Notes under the pieces: model-generated | The model's database searches: none | What the model saw: only the letters and a program-made list of their open reading frames with translations | Told to the model about the DNA's origin: nothing | Made by a program: the position numbers and the translations under genes | In this document: positions 1 to 9,998 of the stretch, one piece after another | How positions within the stretch are numbered: position 1 is the first letter of the stretch | Layout of the letters: the number at the start of each line of letters is the position of its first letter | Assembly (NCBI RefSeq): GCF_004403305.1 | Contig: NZ_SOHE01000053.1 | Coordinates: 1 to 64,000, forward strand | Source: Cryobacterium frigoriphilum | GTDB taxonomy: Bacteria; Actinomycetota; Actinomycetes; Actinomycetales; Microbacteriaceae | Length of the DNA stretch: 64,000 nucleotides | Reading direction: 5' to 3'

Positions 1-1736
1 GCCAAGAACCGCGGATGCTTCTCCACCCGCCAGCCACCGGCCACAAACCCGAAGTTATCCACCACCTTCACCGGACCCTGGAACGTACCGTTGCCATTGC
101 TGCGCGAGAGCCAGACGCCGGCCGTGCCGAAGCCCACGATGTCGGCGGCTCGGTCGCCAGTCATATCCGCCAGCAGCCGCGGATGCTTGTCGACCCGCCA
201 GCCGCCCGCGTCGAAGCCGAAATTGGCCACGCCGAAGATGGGGTGACTGACCGCTTTAAACGCGTTGATGCGGCCGCGCCCCAGCATTCCGACAAATCCG
301 GGGTTCGAGGCGTCGATGTTGTCGCAGGTCCCCTGCAGCACGTCGCGTACCTGCGCGTTGTTGAGAAAACGGTGCTTCGACCAGATCAGCGCGGCGACCC
401 CGGCCACGTGCGGGGACGCCATTGACGTTCCGTCGAGAAAGCCGAACGTGTCGCCCGGCATGGTGGACCAGATGTTCACGCCGGGCGCGGAGACGTCGAC
501 GTTTCCGCCGAAGTTGGAGAACGACGCGCGCCGGTCGCTCTGGTCGAGGGCGGCAACGGCGATCACCTCGGGATAGACCCCGGGGAACTGCGGGGTGATG
601 TCCGTGTTGGTGTTGGCATTGCCCGCGGCGAAGACCACGACGACGTTACGCGCGACGGCATTCTGAATCGCGGTGCGCACCCCCGCGTGGTCACCGTTCA
701 TGCGCCAGCTGCAGTTGACGACGTATCTCCGCCCGGGGTTCGCCACGGCATGGGCAGCAACGAAGTTGATCGCATCGGCCCGGTTCTGGTTCATCCCCGT
801 TTGCAGGTCGATCCGCAGCGGCATCAGTCGGCACCCGGGTGCGACGCCGAGCACGCCGACGGTGTTGTCGGCCGCCGCGATGGTGCCACACACGTGGGTG
901 CCGTGGCCATCGACGTCGTCGGGAACGGGATCACCCACATCGGCGAAGTCCCAGTCTTCCGTGCCTCGCGGGAGAAAGTTTGCCGCCAGGTCAGGGTGAT
1001 CGAGGTCGGCCCCGGTGTCGATGACCGCGATGATCACGTCGGGGTCACCGCGGGTCACGTCCCACGCTTCGGTCGCATCGATATCGGCATCAGCGCGGCC
1101 GGCAACACCATTGACCACCTGGGCGGTGTTGTGCAGGCCCCACAGCCGGGGAAAATCGGTGTCGTTGGGGATATACGCGAGGGCGCTGTTGAAGCTCACT
1201 TCGCTCGGCTCGGCGAAGACGACATCCGAACGGTTCGCGAAGGCCCGCACGCTGTCGAACAGGGAGCCTCCCCGCGGAACGGCGACGGTGTAGTAGCCGG
1301 GGGTGCGTTGGGCGATGATGACCTCGCTGCCCAGCTCGCGGATGGCCGTGGTCGCCTGCTCCGGTTCGACACCCTCCGCAAACTGCACGGTGAGCTCGTC
1401 CGGAAGAAAATAGCGCGAGGCCCCGTACTCGTCGATCAGCACCGGCATGGCGTTGGCGATCTCGGGTCGCTCGGCGAGCGAGCGTTCCGCGGTCGCGCGG
1501 TCCTGGCCCGGGCGCACGTAGACCGCGGCAAAACCGCGGTTGAGGTTGACGCCCTGGCTGATGGACAGCACCGGGCCCGAACGCACAATGTCCCGAACGG
1601 TGTCCTCGTTGGCGCTGCCCTCGAAGGTGACCATTTCTTCATCCGCCTTGGGGATGAACTCGAGCTGTTTACCGCTCGTCTTGTCGATGTAGCTGAAGTT
1701 GCTGTCCCCGCGCACGGCGGGACGTACGATGTCCAT
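1..1736 (-). CDS. S8 (subtilisin-like) serine protease with C-terminal VCBS/FG-GAP repeats, 3' end outside window
   Basis: Partial gene: the C-terminus lies beyond base 1. The catalytic triad is intact: Asp240 in [14 protein letters not shown], His278 in [11 protein letters not shown], Ser438 in [11 protein letters not shown]. Residues 1-200 look like a propeptide region. After the protease domain there are at least two units of about 57 residues sharing GGWRV.KHPR and the calcium-binding-like [14 protein letters not shown], typical of FG-GAP/VCBS repeats. The ATG at 1736 follows GGAGAC at a good distance. No signal peptide is visible at this start ([19 protein letters not shown]), so the route of export, if any, is unclear. 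Known for the family: endoprotease, usually extracellular. Exact substrate unknown. Confidence 0.9.
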   Translation of the reverse strand, partial: MDIVRPAVRGDSNFSYIDKTSGKQLEFIPKADEEMVTFEGSANEDTVRDIVRSGPVLSISQGVNLNRGFAAVYVRPGQDRATAERSLAERPEIANAMPVLIDEYGASRYFLPDELTVQFAEGVEPEQATTAIRELGSEVIIAQRTPGYYTVAVPRGGSLFDSVRAFANRSDVVFAEPSEVSFNSALAYIPNDTDFPRLWGLHNTAQVVNGVAGRADADIDATEAWDVTRGDPDVIIAVIDTGADLDHPDLAANFLPRGTEDWDFADVGDPVPDDVDGHGTHVCGTIAAADNTVGVLGVAPGCRLMPLRIDLQTGMNQNRADAINFVAAHAVANPGRRYVVNCSWRMNGDHAGVRTAIQNAVARNVVVVFAAGNANTNTDITPQFPGVYPEVIAVAALDQSDRRASFSNFGGNVDVSAPGVNIWSTMPGDTFGFLDGTSMASPHVAGVAALIWSKHRFLNNAQVRDVLQGTCDNIDASNPGFVGMLGRGRINAFKAVSHPIFGVANFGFDAGGWRVDKHPRLLADMTGDRAADIVGFGTAGVWLSRSNGNGTFQGPVKVVDNFGFVAGGWRVEKHPRFL

Positions 1737-1900
1737 TCTCGTCTCCAGTCTCTACCGGTGGAGAGATAGACGCGTGCGCGTGCGCTCCACCGACGACCCG
1801 CAGCGGTTCGGCGGGCGCGACCAATTGGTCAGCACCCACGAACGCCTCCAGCCTGCTCCTGCGGCCGTTATCGGCGCGTTACCGGGCGCGAGCCCGTGCG

Positions 1901-1998
1901 GGTGAACGCGTCCGGGTGAGCGCGTGCGGGCGAGCACGTCCAGGTGAGCACGTCCAGGTGAGCACGTCAAGGTGAGCACGTCCAGGTAAACGCAGACG
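1901..1998. repeat. seven tandem 14-bp units in the protease-dapF gap
   Basis: Degenerate tandem array with unit ggtgagcacgtcca, in register at 1901, 1915, 1929, 1943, 1957, 1971 and 1985. The central four copies are nearly identical and the flanking copies are more diverged. It fills the 276-bp gap downstream of dapF and upstream of the protease. No stem-loop terminator is evident. It may affect transcript ends or simply be a minisatellite. Confidence 0.85.
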
Positions 1999-2012
1999 GG
2001 TGCCGGCGGGTA

Positions 2013-2894
2013 TCAGCCGAGGGCGAGGAACCCGTCGAAGACGAGTTCGGCGGGCCCGGAGAGGCTCACGTGCTCGCCGTCTTCGGTCGCGAACATGCGC
2101 ACGCCGAGCACACCGCCGGGTACTTCGACGCGCCACTGGTTGGGTGCACCGGCGCCGGCCCAGTGCCTCGTCGCGAGGGCCGCTGCTGCTGCGCCCGTGC
2201 CGCACGACAGGGTCTCGCCGCTGCCTCGTTCATGAACGCGCATCCGGAAGCGGCCGACGCCGTTTACGACGAGCGGGTCGTGAGGCACGACGAATTCCAC
2301 GTTGGTGCCGCCGTCGGGCTCCGGGTCGAGCTGCGGGATGAAGGTGAGGTCGGCGGCATCCAGCTCGCTGTCATCGGCCAGGGCCACGACGACGTGCGGG
2401 TTACCCACATTGATGCCGACGCTCGGCCGGGAAACGGCGAGGTTCTTGGTGCGCACGAGCGGACCGGTCGCCTCAAGTTTCCACCGACCGAGGTCAACCT
2501 GAAATCCGGTCGCGTTGCGCTGCACGTCACGCACGCCGCCACGGGTACCGATCACGAGGGTGTCCCCCGGCTCAAGCGTCGCGAGGTTGTTCTCAATCAG
2601 AAAGCGGGCGTAGACACGGATGCCGTTGCCACACATCTCCGACACGGTCCCGTCGGCGTTCCAATAGTCCATGAACCATTCGGCCTGCTCGTCTTCGGCC
2701 AGGGCTGCCGCCCCGGCATCGAGCCTGGTCGAACGCACCGCACGGATGATCCCATCGCCGCCCACCCCGAACTTGCGGTCACACACCGCCCGAATTTGAT
2801 CGGGGGTGAGGTTCACGAGTCCATCGGGGTCGGAGAACAGCACAAAGTCGTTGCCCGTGCCGTGCCCCTTGGTGAAGTTCAGATCAATGCCCAT
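2013..2894 (-). CDS. dapF: diaminopimelate epimerase
   Basis: 293 aa. Converts LL- to meso-diaminopimelate in lysine and peptidoglycan synthesis (cytoplasm). Both active-site cysteines are visible in their motifs: [14 protein letters not shown] in the N-terminal half and [15 protein letters not shown] near the C-terminus. The N-terminus [14 protein letters not shown] is typical and supports the ATG at 2894. It lies downstream of miaA on the same strand with a 66-bp gap. dapA and dapB are 14-19 kb away in this window. Confidence 0.97.
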   Translation of the reverse strand: MGIDLNFTKGHGTGNDFVLFSDPDGLVNLTPDQIRAVCDRKFGVGGDGIIRAVRSTRLDAGAAALAEDEQAEWFMDYWNADGTVSEMCGNGIRVYARFLIENNLATLEPGDTLVIGTRGGVRDVQRNATGFQVDLGRWKLEATGPLVRTKNLAVSRPSVGINVGNPHVVVALADDSELDAADLTFIPQLDPEPDGGTNVEFVVPHDPLVVNGVGRFRMRVHERGSGETLSCGTGAAAAALATRHWAGAGAPNQWRVEVPGGVLGVRMFATEDGEHVSLSGPAELVFDGFLALG

Positions 2895-2960
2895 GGGCCC
2901 AGTTTAGGCGGCGGTCCCGCACGAGCCCCCGCAGAAGCCCCTGCGCCCCGCGAGAGCGGG

Positions 2961-3959
2961 TCAAACGTCGTTCTGGAGGGCGCTCACCGACGAGTGGCCC
3001 GCTTTCGCGGGAAGGGTCAGCACGGCGTGCAGAGCCTGCGCGACCCGATCGGGTGCGGTCGCCTCGATCCAGCTCGTGTCGGTCGATCGTTTGAACCAGC
3101 TCACCTGTCGGCGGGCGTAACGACGGGTCAGCTGCTGGGTTGCTTCGATCGCCTCGGCCGCGCTCATGGTGCCGTTCAGCTGGGCGAGGGCCTGCGCGTA
3201 CCCGATGGCACGGCTGGCCGTGACGCCGGTTTCGAGCCCCAGCGGTCTCAGTGCGGCGACCTCGTCGACGAGTCCGGCGGCCCACATTTCATCGACCCGG
3301 GTGTCGAGGCGGGGGGTGAGCTGCTCGCGCGGCATGCGCAGCCCCAGGGTGAGGGCCGGCATCCAGTAGACCGGTTCGTCCGGCAGTGCGGCGAGGTGCG
3401 GACCGCCGGTGATCTGCACGATCTCGAGAGCACGAACGAGGCGTCTTCCGTTGCTGGCACCGATACGTGCCGCCGCGCCGGGGTCGACGGCCTTGAGCCG
3501 GGCGTACATGACCCCGGGCCCGTGCTCGGTGAGGTCGGCCTCGAGGGAGGCCCGCAGCACCGGGTCGGTGCCCGGAAACTGAAAGTCGTAGACGACCGAG
3601 GAGATATAGAGGCCCGACCCGCCCACCAGGATCGGCACCACACCGCGTGCCACGATGTCGCTGATAGCGGCGCGCGCGTCACGCTGGTAGTTGGCGACGG
3701 TCGCTTCATCGGTCACCTCGAGCACATCGAGCAGGTGATGACGGATGCCCCGCCGTTCCCCCAGGGGCAACTTGGCCGTTCCGATATCCATGCCGCGGTA
3801 CAACTGCATCGCGTCGGCGTTGACGATCTCCACCGCCCGGCCATCGTGCTGCAGCCGCTCGGCGAGATCGAGGGACAGGTCGGACTTGCCGGTGCCGGTC
3901 GGCCCGACAATCACGATCAGCCGCGCAGGCCCGGTCGCCGCAGGCCCTCCGTCGGTCAT
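2961..3959 (-). CDS. miaA: tRNA dimethylallyltransferase
   Basis: 332 aa from the ATG at 3959; a GTG four codons upstream (3971) is an alternative. P-loop [11 protein letters not shown] near the N-terminus, then [18 protein letters not shown] and [14 protein letters not shown]. Transfers a dimethylallyl group to A37 of tRNAs reading UNN codons. It lies 65 bp after miaB on the same strand, so the two successive steps of ms2i6A37 formation are probably co-transcribed. Confidence 0.96.
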   Translation of the reverse strand: MTDGGPAATGPARLIVIVGPTGTGKSDLSLDLAERLQHDGRAVEIVNADAMQLYRGMDIGTAKLPLGERRGIRHHLLDVLEVTDEATVANYQRDARAAISDIVARGVVPILVGGSGLYISSVVYDFQFPGTDPVLRASLEADLTEHGPGVMYARLKAVDPGAAARIGASNGRRLVRALEIVQITGGPHLAALPDEPVYWMPALTLGLRMPREQLTPRLDTRVDEMWAAGLVDEVAALRPLGLETGVTASRAIGYAQALAQLNGTMSAAEAIEATQQLTRRYARRQVSWFKRSTDTSWIEATAPDRVAQALHAVLTLPAKAGHSSVSALQNDV

Positions 3960-4024
3960 CGCGACGCCCACCGGGGCGTTACTGCCCGGCTCGTCAAGGC
4001 TCGTGCGTTGCTGAGCGGCACGCG

Positions 4025-5659
4025 TCAGCGTTCCCCATCGGTCACGTCGTAGATGGGAATCGTGGCGCCCTGGGGTGGCCCCACCCGCAGCGACGGCAGA
4101 CCGAGGTTCACCGGGCCGGCCGCGCCGGCCGCGCTCGTTCCGCCGTGACTGTGCCCAGCGGGTACACCGCAGGACTCAGCCTCGGCACGGTCCCACGCAT
4201 CGCCGGCTCTGGTCGCACGAATACTCAACGGCGCCTGGTCGACCGAGTCGGCGATCAGGTGGTAGGGGTGAGCTTCGGTCACGGTGACGGTGACCATGTC
4301 GCCGGGGCGGGGGCGCGCGGAACCCGCCGGTACATCGAAGTGCACGAGCCGACTGTCGGGCGCACGTCCGCTCATGCGGTGTGTGTCGGCGTCTTTGCGT
4401 CCTTCACCGTTCGCGACGAGCAACTCGACCGAGCGACCGATGATGGCCTGGTTCTCTTCGAACGAGATTCGGTCCTGCAGGGCGGCCAGGCGCTCATAAC
4501 GGTCTTGCACGACGGCCTTCGGCACCTGGTCGGGCATCGTCGCGGCGGGTGTTCCGGGGCGGATCGAGTACTGGAAGGTGTACGCGGTGGCGAAGCGGGC
4601 GGCTTCGACCACCCGCAGGGTCTCCTGAAAGTCTTCCTCGGTTTCGCCGGGAAAGCCCACGATGATGTCGGTGCTGATCGCGGCGTCGGGCATCTGCGCT
4701 CGCACGCGTTCGAGAATTCCGAGGAACTTGGTCGAGCGGTAGGAGCGGCGCATCGCCTTGAGCACTCGGTCGGAGCCGGACTGCAGCGGCATGTGCAGCT
4801 GAGGCATCACCGCGGGGGTCTCGGCCATGGCATCGATGACGTCGTCGGTGAACGCGGCGGGGTGCGGGCTGGTGAAGCGGATGCGTTCAAGCCCCGGAAT
4901 CGTGCCCGCGGCGCGCAACAGCTTGCCGAAGGCCAGTCGGTCGCCGAACTCGACGCCGTAGGAGTTGACGTTCTGGCCGAGCAGGGTGACCTCGATGGCG
5001 CCGTCGTCGACGAGCGCCTGGATTTCCGCGAGGATCTCCCCGGGGCGACGGTCTTTCTCCTTGCCGCGCAGGGCGGGAACGATGCAGAACGTGCAGGTGT
5101 TGTTGCAGCCGACCGAGATCGAAACCCAGCCGCTGTAGCTTGAGTCCCGCTTGGTCGGCAGCGTCGACGGGAAGGTCTCGAGGGATTCGAGGATCTCAAG
5201 CTGGGCCTCACCGTTGTGGCGGGCACGCTCCAGCAGGCTCGGCAGCGATCCCATGTTGTGCGTGCCGAAGACCACGTCGACCCACGGCGCCTTCTCGAGG
5301 ATCGTATTCTTATCCTTTTGGGCGAGGCAGCCGCCGACGGCAATCTGCATGCCCTCGTGCTTGCGTTTGACCGAGGCGAGGTAGCCGAGGTTGCCGTAGA
5401 GCTTGTTGTCGGCGTTTTCGCGCACCGCACAGGTGTTGATCACGACGATGTCGGCCTCACCCCCGTTTGCGGAGACATAGCCGGCCGCTTCGAGCGACCC
5501 GCTGAGGCGTTCTGAGTCGTGCACGTTCATCTGGCAGCCGAAGGTGCGCACCTCGTAGGTGCGGGCCCGACCCGCCGCATCGACGGATGCGGCGGATCGA
5601 CTGATCACGGTCGGTGAGACCAACGAAGTGTGCGGGGAGGAAAAGGTAGTGCTGCTCAT
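4025..5659 (-). CDS. miaB: tRNA-2-methylthio-N6-dimethylallyladenosine synthase
   Basis: 544 aa radical-SAM methylthiotransferase. The N-terminal UPF0004 domain starts at [18 protein letters not shown], with further cluster cysteines in NTCAVRENA and VGGCLAQKD. The radical-SAM CxxxCxxC lies in [23 protein letters not shown] domain follows. About 28 residues precede the conserved region, and a Gly/Ala-rich tail of about 60 residues extends beyond the TRAM domain, longer than usual. The ATG at 5659 has only a weak ribosome-binding site. Confidence 0.96.
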   Translation of the reverse strand: MSSTTFSSPHTSLVSPTVISRSAASVDAAGRARTYEVRTFGCQMNVHDSERLSGSLEAAGYVSANGGEADIVVINTCAVRENADNKLYGNLGYLASVKRKHEGMQIAVGGCLAQKDKNTILEKAPWVDVVFGTHNMGSLPSLLERARHNGEAQLEILESLETFPSTLPTKRDSSYSGWVSISVGCNNTCTFCIVPALRGKEKDRRPGEILAEIQALVDDGAIEVTLLGQNVNSYGVEFGDRLAFGKLLRAAGTIPGLERIRFTSPHPAAFTDDVIDAMAETPAVMPQLHMPLQSGSDRVLKAMRRSYRSTKFLGILERVRAQMPDAAISTDIIVGFPGETEEDFQETLRVVEAARFATAYTFQYSIRPGTPAATMPDQVPKAVVQDRYERLAALQDRISFEENQAIIGRSVELLVANGEGRKDADTHRMSGRAPDSRLVHFDVPAGSARPRPGDMVTVTVTEAHPYHLIADSVDQAPLSIRATRAGDAWDRAEAESCGVPAGHSHGGTSAAGAAGPVNLGLPSLRVGPPQGATIPIYDVTDGER

Positions 5660-5699
5660 AGTGACTCGAGCTTACGCGAGCAAGGTGGGAGTACGGCCG

Positions 5700-6536
5700 T
5701 TACTGAAAGCGCACCGTGGACCGAGGCGACGATTTCGAACCTCCCCCGCGCGATTCCAGGGCCGCCGCAATGGCGGTCCGGCAAATGTCGGAGCCGTACC
5801 CCTTGCGCTGCAGAAATGCGGTCAGCCGACGCTTGATGGTGGTCTCGTCGAAGCGTTCCAACTGGCCGATACGCTTGGTGGCGATGTCGATGGCACGTTC
5901 GGTTTCATCGTCGGGCAGCTCTTCGAGGGCCGCCTCGATCACGTCAGGGTCGACCCCGCGACGGCGCAGTTCAGCGCCGACGCCGGTGCGGCCCAGGCCC
6001 TTGCGTACGCCATGGCTGTGCAGCACCTGTTCGGCGAGTTTCTGCTCGTCGAGGTAGTGCAGGTCAGTGAAGCGGGCGATGATCTCTTCGATGTCGTCGC
6101 GCCCCAGTTCGGTGCCGCGCAGCACCTCCAGTGCTTCCTTGATCGACAGCGAGCGACCGTGCAGGCGATGCATCAGCACCTTCTCGGCGCGGGCCTTCTC
6201 CCCCGCCGAGCCGGTGTCCTCGCCAGCATCATCGCCTTCGGAATCGTCATCGTCAGCTGCGACTGCGACTGCGACTGCGGCGGCAGCGGCAGCGGCAATC
6301 GGTTCCGCGGCGCCGACCGGGTGAGCGTCGATCGGATCGACCGGGCGCAGTTTTCTCTCAAACGGGGTCACCTTGGTGGAGCCGGGTACGAGCGGTGAAC
6401 GCCGTTTCATGCCCGGCGCCGCGCCCGGCAGGTAGGCGACCGGAGCGACCTGCTGCTCGGTCGGCGTGGTGGCGTCTGGCGTGGTGGCGTCTGGCGTGGT
6501 GGCGGCCGGTTCGTCGGACTCGACGAAGTGCACCAT
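5700..6536 (-). CDS. recX: RecX regulatory protein
   Basis: 278 aa. The conserved RecX three-helix repeats occupy about residues 110-260 (LHGRSLSIKEALEVL, HSHGVRKGLGRTGVGAELRRRGV). Known role: modulates RecA filaments. The start codon overlaps the recA stop as TAATG, so translation is coupled. The first 100 residues are low complexity: a five-residue ATTPD repeat in three copies, then runs of Ala/Val and Asp. This extension is absent from minimal RecX proteins and is probably disordered. Confidence 0.93.
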   Translation of the reverse strand: MVHFVESDEPAATTPDATTPDATTPTEQQVAPVAYLPGAAPGMKRRSPLVPGSTKVTPFERKLRPVDPIDAHPVGAAEPIAAAAAAAVAVAVAADDDDSEGDDAGEDTGSAGEKARAEKVLMHRLHGRSLSIKEALEVLRGTELGRDDIEEIIARFTDLHYLDEQKLAEQVLHSHGVRKGLGRTGVGAELRRRGVDPDVIEAALEELPDDETERAIDIATKRIGQLERFDETTIKRRLTAFLQRKGYGSDICRTAIAAALESRGGGSKSSPRSTVRFQ

Positions 6537-7678
6537 TAGGCGCTCTTACGGGCGGAGGCCTTGACCGGCGCTGGCTGACCATCGACGGCGGCGGATGCGG
6601 CAGCGACGGCAGCGGCCTCTTCAGCGACCTTCGCTGCTGCCTCGGCGGCGGCCTTTTCGGCGGCCTTGGCCGCGATGCCTTCCGGTCCGACGCCGAGCTT
6701 GATGAGGATCTTGCGCTCGATCTCATTGGCCATGTCGGGGTTGCGCAGCAAGAAGTTGCGCGAGTTCTCTTTACCCTGGCCGAGCTGGTCGCCATCGTAG
6801 GTGTACCAGGCACCGGACTTCTTCACGATTCCCTGGTCGACACCGAAGTCGATCAGGCTGCCCTCGCGGGAGATGCCGACGCCGTACATGATGTCGAACT
6901 CGGCCTGCTTGAAGGGCGGTGCCATCTTGTTCTTGACGACCTTGACGCGGGTGCGGTTTCCGATCGCTTCGGTGCCGTCTTTCAGGGTTTCAATTCGACG
7001 GATGTCCAGCCGAACAGAGGCGTAGAACTTGAGTGCCTTACCACCGGACGTCGTCTCGGGGCTGCCGAAGAACACCCCGATCTTTTCGCGCAACTGGTTG
7101 ATGAAGATCATCGTGGTATTGGTCTGGCTGAGGCCACCGGTGAGCTTGCGCAGGGCCTGGGACATGAGTCGCGCCTGCAGGCCGACGTGGGAGTCGCCCA
7201 TCTCACCCTCGATCTCGGCGCGCGGCACGAGTGCGGCGACCGAGTCGACGACGATGAGGTCGATGGATCCGCTTCGCACGAGCATGTCGGCGATTTCGAG
7301 GGCCTGCTCACCCGTGTCGGGCTGGGAAACCAGCAGGGCGTCGATGTCGACACCGAGCTTCTTGGCGTATTCGGGGTCGAGGGCGTGCTCTGCGTCGATG
7401 AACGCGGCGATGCCGCCGTTCTTTTGCGCGTTGGCGATCGCGTGCAGGGTCAGCGTGGTCTTACCGGAGGACTCGGGTCCGTAGATCTCCACGATGCGGC
7501 CGCGGGGCAGCCCGCCGATGCCGAGAGCGACGTCCAGGGCGACCGAACCGGTCGAAATCGTTTCGACGGGGGCGCGTTCGTCGCTGCCCAGTCGCATGAC
7601 CGAACCCTTGCCGAACTGCCGGTCGATCTGAGCGAGTGCGGTTTCGAGTGCTTTTTCGCGGTTGGCGTTCGATGCCAT
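6536..7678 (-). CDS. recA: recombinase RecA
   Basis: 380 aa, no intein. Walker [11 protein letters not shown], Walker [11 protein letters not shown], the loop region [18 protein letters not shown] and [21 protein letters not shown] are intact. An Ala-rich C-terminal tail ([15 protein letters not shown]) replaces the usual acidic tail. GAGGAGATCACC sits directly before the ATG at 7678. Strand exchange in recombination and the SOS response; a LexA-like box lies about 235 bp upstream. Confidence 0.99.
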   Translation of the reverse strand: MASNANREKALETALAQIDRQFGKGSVMRLGSDERAPVETISTGSVALDVALGIGGLPRGRIVEIYGPESSGKTTLTLHAIANAQKNGGIAAFIDAEHALDPEYAKKLGVDIDALLVSQPDTGEQALEIADMLVRSGSIDLIVVDSVAALVPRAEIEGEMGDSHVGLQARLMSQALRKLTGGLSQTNTTMIFINQLREKIGVFFGSPETTSGGKALKFYASVRLDIRRIETLKDGTEAIGNRTRVKVVKNKMAPPFKQAEFDIMYGVGISREGSLIDFGVDQGIVKKSGAWYTYDGDQLGQGKENSRNFLLRNPDMANEIERKILIKLGVGPEGIAAKAAEKAAAEAAAKVAEEAAAVAAASAAVDGQPAPVKASARKSA

Positions 7679-7911
7679 GGTGATCTCCTCTGGTCGTACG
7701 TCTCTCGTCGTACGTCTTGGTCGTGCATTGTGTCGCCTATAGGCTGTCGTCGCGCCAACGGGAAGACCCCGGGGTGCGCTTTCGACAAGGCGGTCATGCG
7801 CTCTTTCCTGACGAAGCCGACTGTACGCCGAGCCTCCGACACTGGCCGGAAGGATGGCGGAATGTGGAAACTCCGCGCAAAAAAGATGCTGTGGAGGAGC
7901 CTAGCAACTAC

Positions 7912-7925
7912 CGAACAGGTTTTCG
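7912..7925. promoter_or_regulatory. LexA/SOS box candidate upstream of recA
   Basis: CGAACAGGTTTTCG differs at one position from the actinobacterial/Gram-positive SOS consensus CGAAC-N4-GTTCG. The 324-bp gap 7679-8002 between recA and the DUF3046 gene holds this box and otherwise no recognisable gene. On the recA strand the box is followed by TAGGCT, a possible -10. Promoter placement is inference. Confidence 0.6.
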
Positions 7926-8002
7926 AGCAAGTGGCCACTCTCAGAGGCGGCGTGTCGAAAACATGCTGGCGCGGCGCGGGGCGATGACTACCGCGCCGAC
8001 TG

Positions 8003-8224
8003 CTATTGGGGCGCGGGAAGTCCGGCACCGTACCAGCGGTGCGGCGGGACATCCGTTTCGGCGCACAGGGCAAGCCAGACATCGCGCGCGGCAACCCCGC
8101 CGGCGAGGGCCTCATCGGCCGTACGCCCGCCGAGCGGGGTCAATACCAGGTCACGCGTGAGTACGTGCCCATACGATTCGCCAAACTCGTGCGCGAGTGC
8201 GCGACGGAATTCACTCAGTCGCAT
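8003..8224 (-). CDS. DUF3046 family protein
   Basis: 73 aa from the ATG at 8224. MRLSEFRRALAHEFGESYGHVLTRDL and LTPLGGRTADEALAGGVAARDVWLALC match the small DUF3046 family, which is typically encoded next to recA in actinobacteria. Function unknown. A GTG three codons upstream (8233) also gives an open frame. The start codon lies inside a 19-bp tandem repeat (8211-8286), and the next upstream repeat copy supplies a second ATG in another frame that hits a stop after about ten codons. Confidence 0.9.
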   Translation of the reverse strand: MRLSEFRRALAHEFGESYGHVLTRDLVLTPLGGRTADEALAGGVAARDVWLALCAETDVPPHRWYGAGLPAPQ

Positions 8225-8286
8225 AACACTCACTCAGTCGCATGAAATTCACTCAGTCGCAGGAAAATCGCTGAGTCGCAGGAACC
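8211..8286. repeat. four tandem 19-bp units spanning the DUF3046 start codon
   Basis: Units begin at 8211, 8230, 8249 and 8268 (tcactcagtcgcataacac and variants). The reverse complement of the core is ATGCGACTGAGTGA, which is the 5' coding end of the DUF3046 gene. Two copies contain ATG; the two distal copies have lost it. The array looks like repeated duplication of the translation start. Confidence 0.9.
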
Positions 8287-8327
8287 TGTGGGTCGTACGT
8301 GTCGTTGATTCGGGAAGTGATGGATGG

Positions 8328-8636
8328 TTAGCGGACCATGAGGTCGGCATCGAAGTTCGCGACGAATTCGTCGGGAACGGTGTCGGGGAACGGATCGATC
8401 CCCTCGATGACGGCCAGTCGGTCGCCAACCTCGCGCATGATCACCGAGATGGGTGTCTCGAGTGCTTCTGCCACGGAGGCCAGAATCTCTGACGAGGCTT
8501 CTTTCTGGCCCCGTTCTACCTCACTCAAATAGCCGAGGGCTACGCTCGCTTTACTCGCGACCTGACGCAGGGTTCGACCCTTTTGCAGGCGGAAGTCCCT
8601 CAGCACATCGCCGATTTCCTGACGAACAAGAATCAT
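8328..8636 (-). CDS. clgR: XRE-family regulator of the ClgR type
   Basis: 102 aa from the ATG at 8636, which is preceded by AAGGAGG at six bases; longer readings upstream lack a better site. A helix-turn-helix covers about residues 8-65 (LRDFRLQKGRTLRQVASKASVALGYLSEVERG). The sequence and its position between recA and pgsA fit ClgR (Rv2745c in M. tuberculosis), an activator of clp protease and some stress genes. The ClgR role is family knowledge; no ClgR operator was identified by eye here. Confidence 0.9.
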   Translation of the reverse strand: MILVRQEIGDVLRDFRLQKGRTLRQVASKASVALGYLSEVERGQKEASSEILASVAEALETPISVIMREVGDRLAVIEGIDPFPDTVPDEFVANFDADLMVR

Positions 8637-8718
8637 CGGAACCTCCTTCTTTTGCCTGTCGCGCACTTGACAGTGCTGCCTTGGTAGTGATCTGTGAGAG
8701 TGCCGGGTTCTACCGGGT

Positions 8719-8741
8719 GGATGCTTGATGCTACAGCATCC
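8719..8741. promoter_or_regulatory. inverted repeat upstream of clgR
   Basis: GGATGCT, nine bases, AGCATCC, with a nested GATGCTACAGCATC. It lies 83-105 bp upstream of the clgR start, in the clgR-pncC gap (8637-8819). It could be an operator or a hairpin. The arms contain the GGATGC word that is abundant across the window, which weakens the regulatory reading. Confidence 0.35.
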
Positions 8742-8819
8742 GTCTCACACTAGGACACTACCGAGTTCGACTGGACTTTGCTTGTGAATATGCACGATGT
8801 AACCCGACCGTAACGGGAT

Positions 8820-9419
8820 CTATTCCGAGTCGTCACGGGCTATCAGGTCACGCACAGCATCGACCGCCCGGCGTACCGTTTCGGTGCGAACAGCGTCGCG
8901 GTCTCCGGTGAGGTGCAGGGGGATGGCCCAGGACCCGGTGCCTTTGGCCAGCCCGATGAAGACCGTTCCGGCTTCGAGGCCGTCTTGCGGCAATGGACCG
9001 GCCACACCGGTCGTGGAGACGCCGATCTCGGCGCGACGGCCACCGACGGCGAGGTGCGTGCGAGCGCCGATGGCCATCTGCTTGGCCACGTCGGGGTGCA
9101 CCGGGCCGTGCACGTTGAGGATGCTGCTGTCGACCCCGAGCAGGGTGCGCTTGAGTTCGGTGTTGTACGAGACGAGGGCGCCGTTGACGACCTTCGAGGC
9201 GCCGGGGATGCGGATCAGTTCGGCGGCGAGCAGCCCGCCCGTGAGGGACTCGGCGACCGCAATGGTGAGGTTGCCGACCGTGAGTTCATGGATCAGGGCC
9301 GCGGTCGCATCGATGGGTACGGCAGGAACAGGCGCTGCGGGAACAGGCGCTGCAGGAACAGGCGCTGCGGGATCAGGCACAGCGGAATCAGGCACTGCGT
9401 CGTCTCTGCCGGGCCTCAC
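8820..9419 (-). CDS. pncC: CinA-family nicotinamide-nucleotide amidohydrolase
   Basis: 199 aa. A single C-terminal CinA domain with AVAESLTGGLLAAELIRIPGAS, GALVSYNTELKRTLLGV and GVAGPLPQDGLEAGTVFIGL. Family activity: deamidation of NMN in pyridine-nucleotide recycling. The reading frame overlaps the end of pgsA by 32 bp, starting at a GTG. Its first 37 residues carry PAAPV five-residue repeats plus PDSAVPDPA. A GTG a few codons downstream is an alternative start. Confidence 0.9.
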   Translation of the reverse strand: MRPGRDDAVPDSAVPDPAAPVPAAPVPAAPVPAVPIDATAALIHELTVGNLTIAVAESLTGGLLAAELIRIPGASKVVNGALVSYNTELKRTLLGVDSSILNVHGPVHPDVAKQMAIGARTHLAVGGRRAEIGVSTTGVAGPLPQDGLEAGTVFIGLAKGTGSWAIPLHLTGDRDAVRTETVRRAVDAVRDLIARDDSE

Positions 9420-9993
9420 GGGCGGCGGCGGCCAGGTAGTCCAGGCCGCTCAGCACGGTCAGGAGGAGTGCGATGGCCATGGTCACGGTGTTGACGATGT
9501 TGATGGCGGGAGCCGCGGATTCGAAGACCTGGTTGAAGGGCAGCAGGGCCAGGGAGATGGCCACAGACTGTGCGATCGTCTTGAGTTTGCCGCCGCGGGA
9601 GGCCGGAATGACGCGGTCCCGCAGCATCACGAAGCGGAACACCGTGATGCCGATTTCGCGCACGAGAATGACGATCGTCACCCACCATGGCAGTTCCAGG
9701 AGAATCGACAGGCAGACGAGCGCTCCCCCGGTGAGCACCTTGTCGGCGATCGGGTCGAGGATCTTGCCGAGGTCGGTCACGAGGTTGTGCTTGCGGGCGA
9801 TGGCGCCGTCAATGCCGTCGGTCGCGATAGCGATGATGAAGACGATTGCGGCGGCCCAGCGCAGGCCGCTGTCGGGATCGGCGGCCAGCAGCATCCAGAT
9901 GAACACGGGCGCGAGCAGAATTCGCACCACGGTGATCAGGTTGGGCAGGTTCCAGTTGCTCGGTCGAACGACCGGGATGGAGGGTGTAGCCAT
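9388..9993 (-). CDS. pgsA: CDP-diacylglycerol--glycerol-3-phosphate 3-phosphatidyltransferase
   Basis: 201 aa integral membrane enzyme. The CDP-alcohol phosphotransferase motif D-G-x2-A-R-x8-G-x3-D-x3-D is present as DGIDGAIARKHNLVTDLGKI followed by LDPIADK. Hydrophobic segments flank it. Makes phosphatidylglycerophosphate. It starts 5 bp after the ftsK stop, so the two are probably one operon. Confidence 0.95.
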   Translation of the reverse strand: MATPSIPVVRPSNWNLPNLITVVRILLAPVFIWMLLAADPDSGLRWAAAIVFIIAIATDGIDGAIARKHNLVTDLGKILDPIADKVLTGGALVCLSILLELPWWVTIVILVREIGITVFRFVMLRDRVIPASRGGKLKTIAQSVAISLALLPFNQVFESAAPAINIVNTVTMAIALLLTVLSGLDYLAAAAREARQRRRSA

Positions 9994-9998
9994 GAAAG

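Noticed and set aside
1..240. Repeated segments at the left edge as a possible CRISPR-like or mobile repeat
   Set aside because: The repetition is coding: two FG-GAP/VCBS units of the protease gene, with unit length divisible by three.
2070..4052. 660-codon plus-strand frame across dapF and miaA
   Set aside because: Both opposite-strand genes are recognised over their full length; this frame crosses gene borders and has no recognisable motif.
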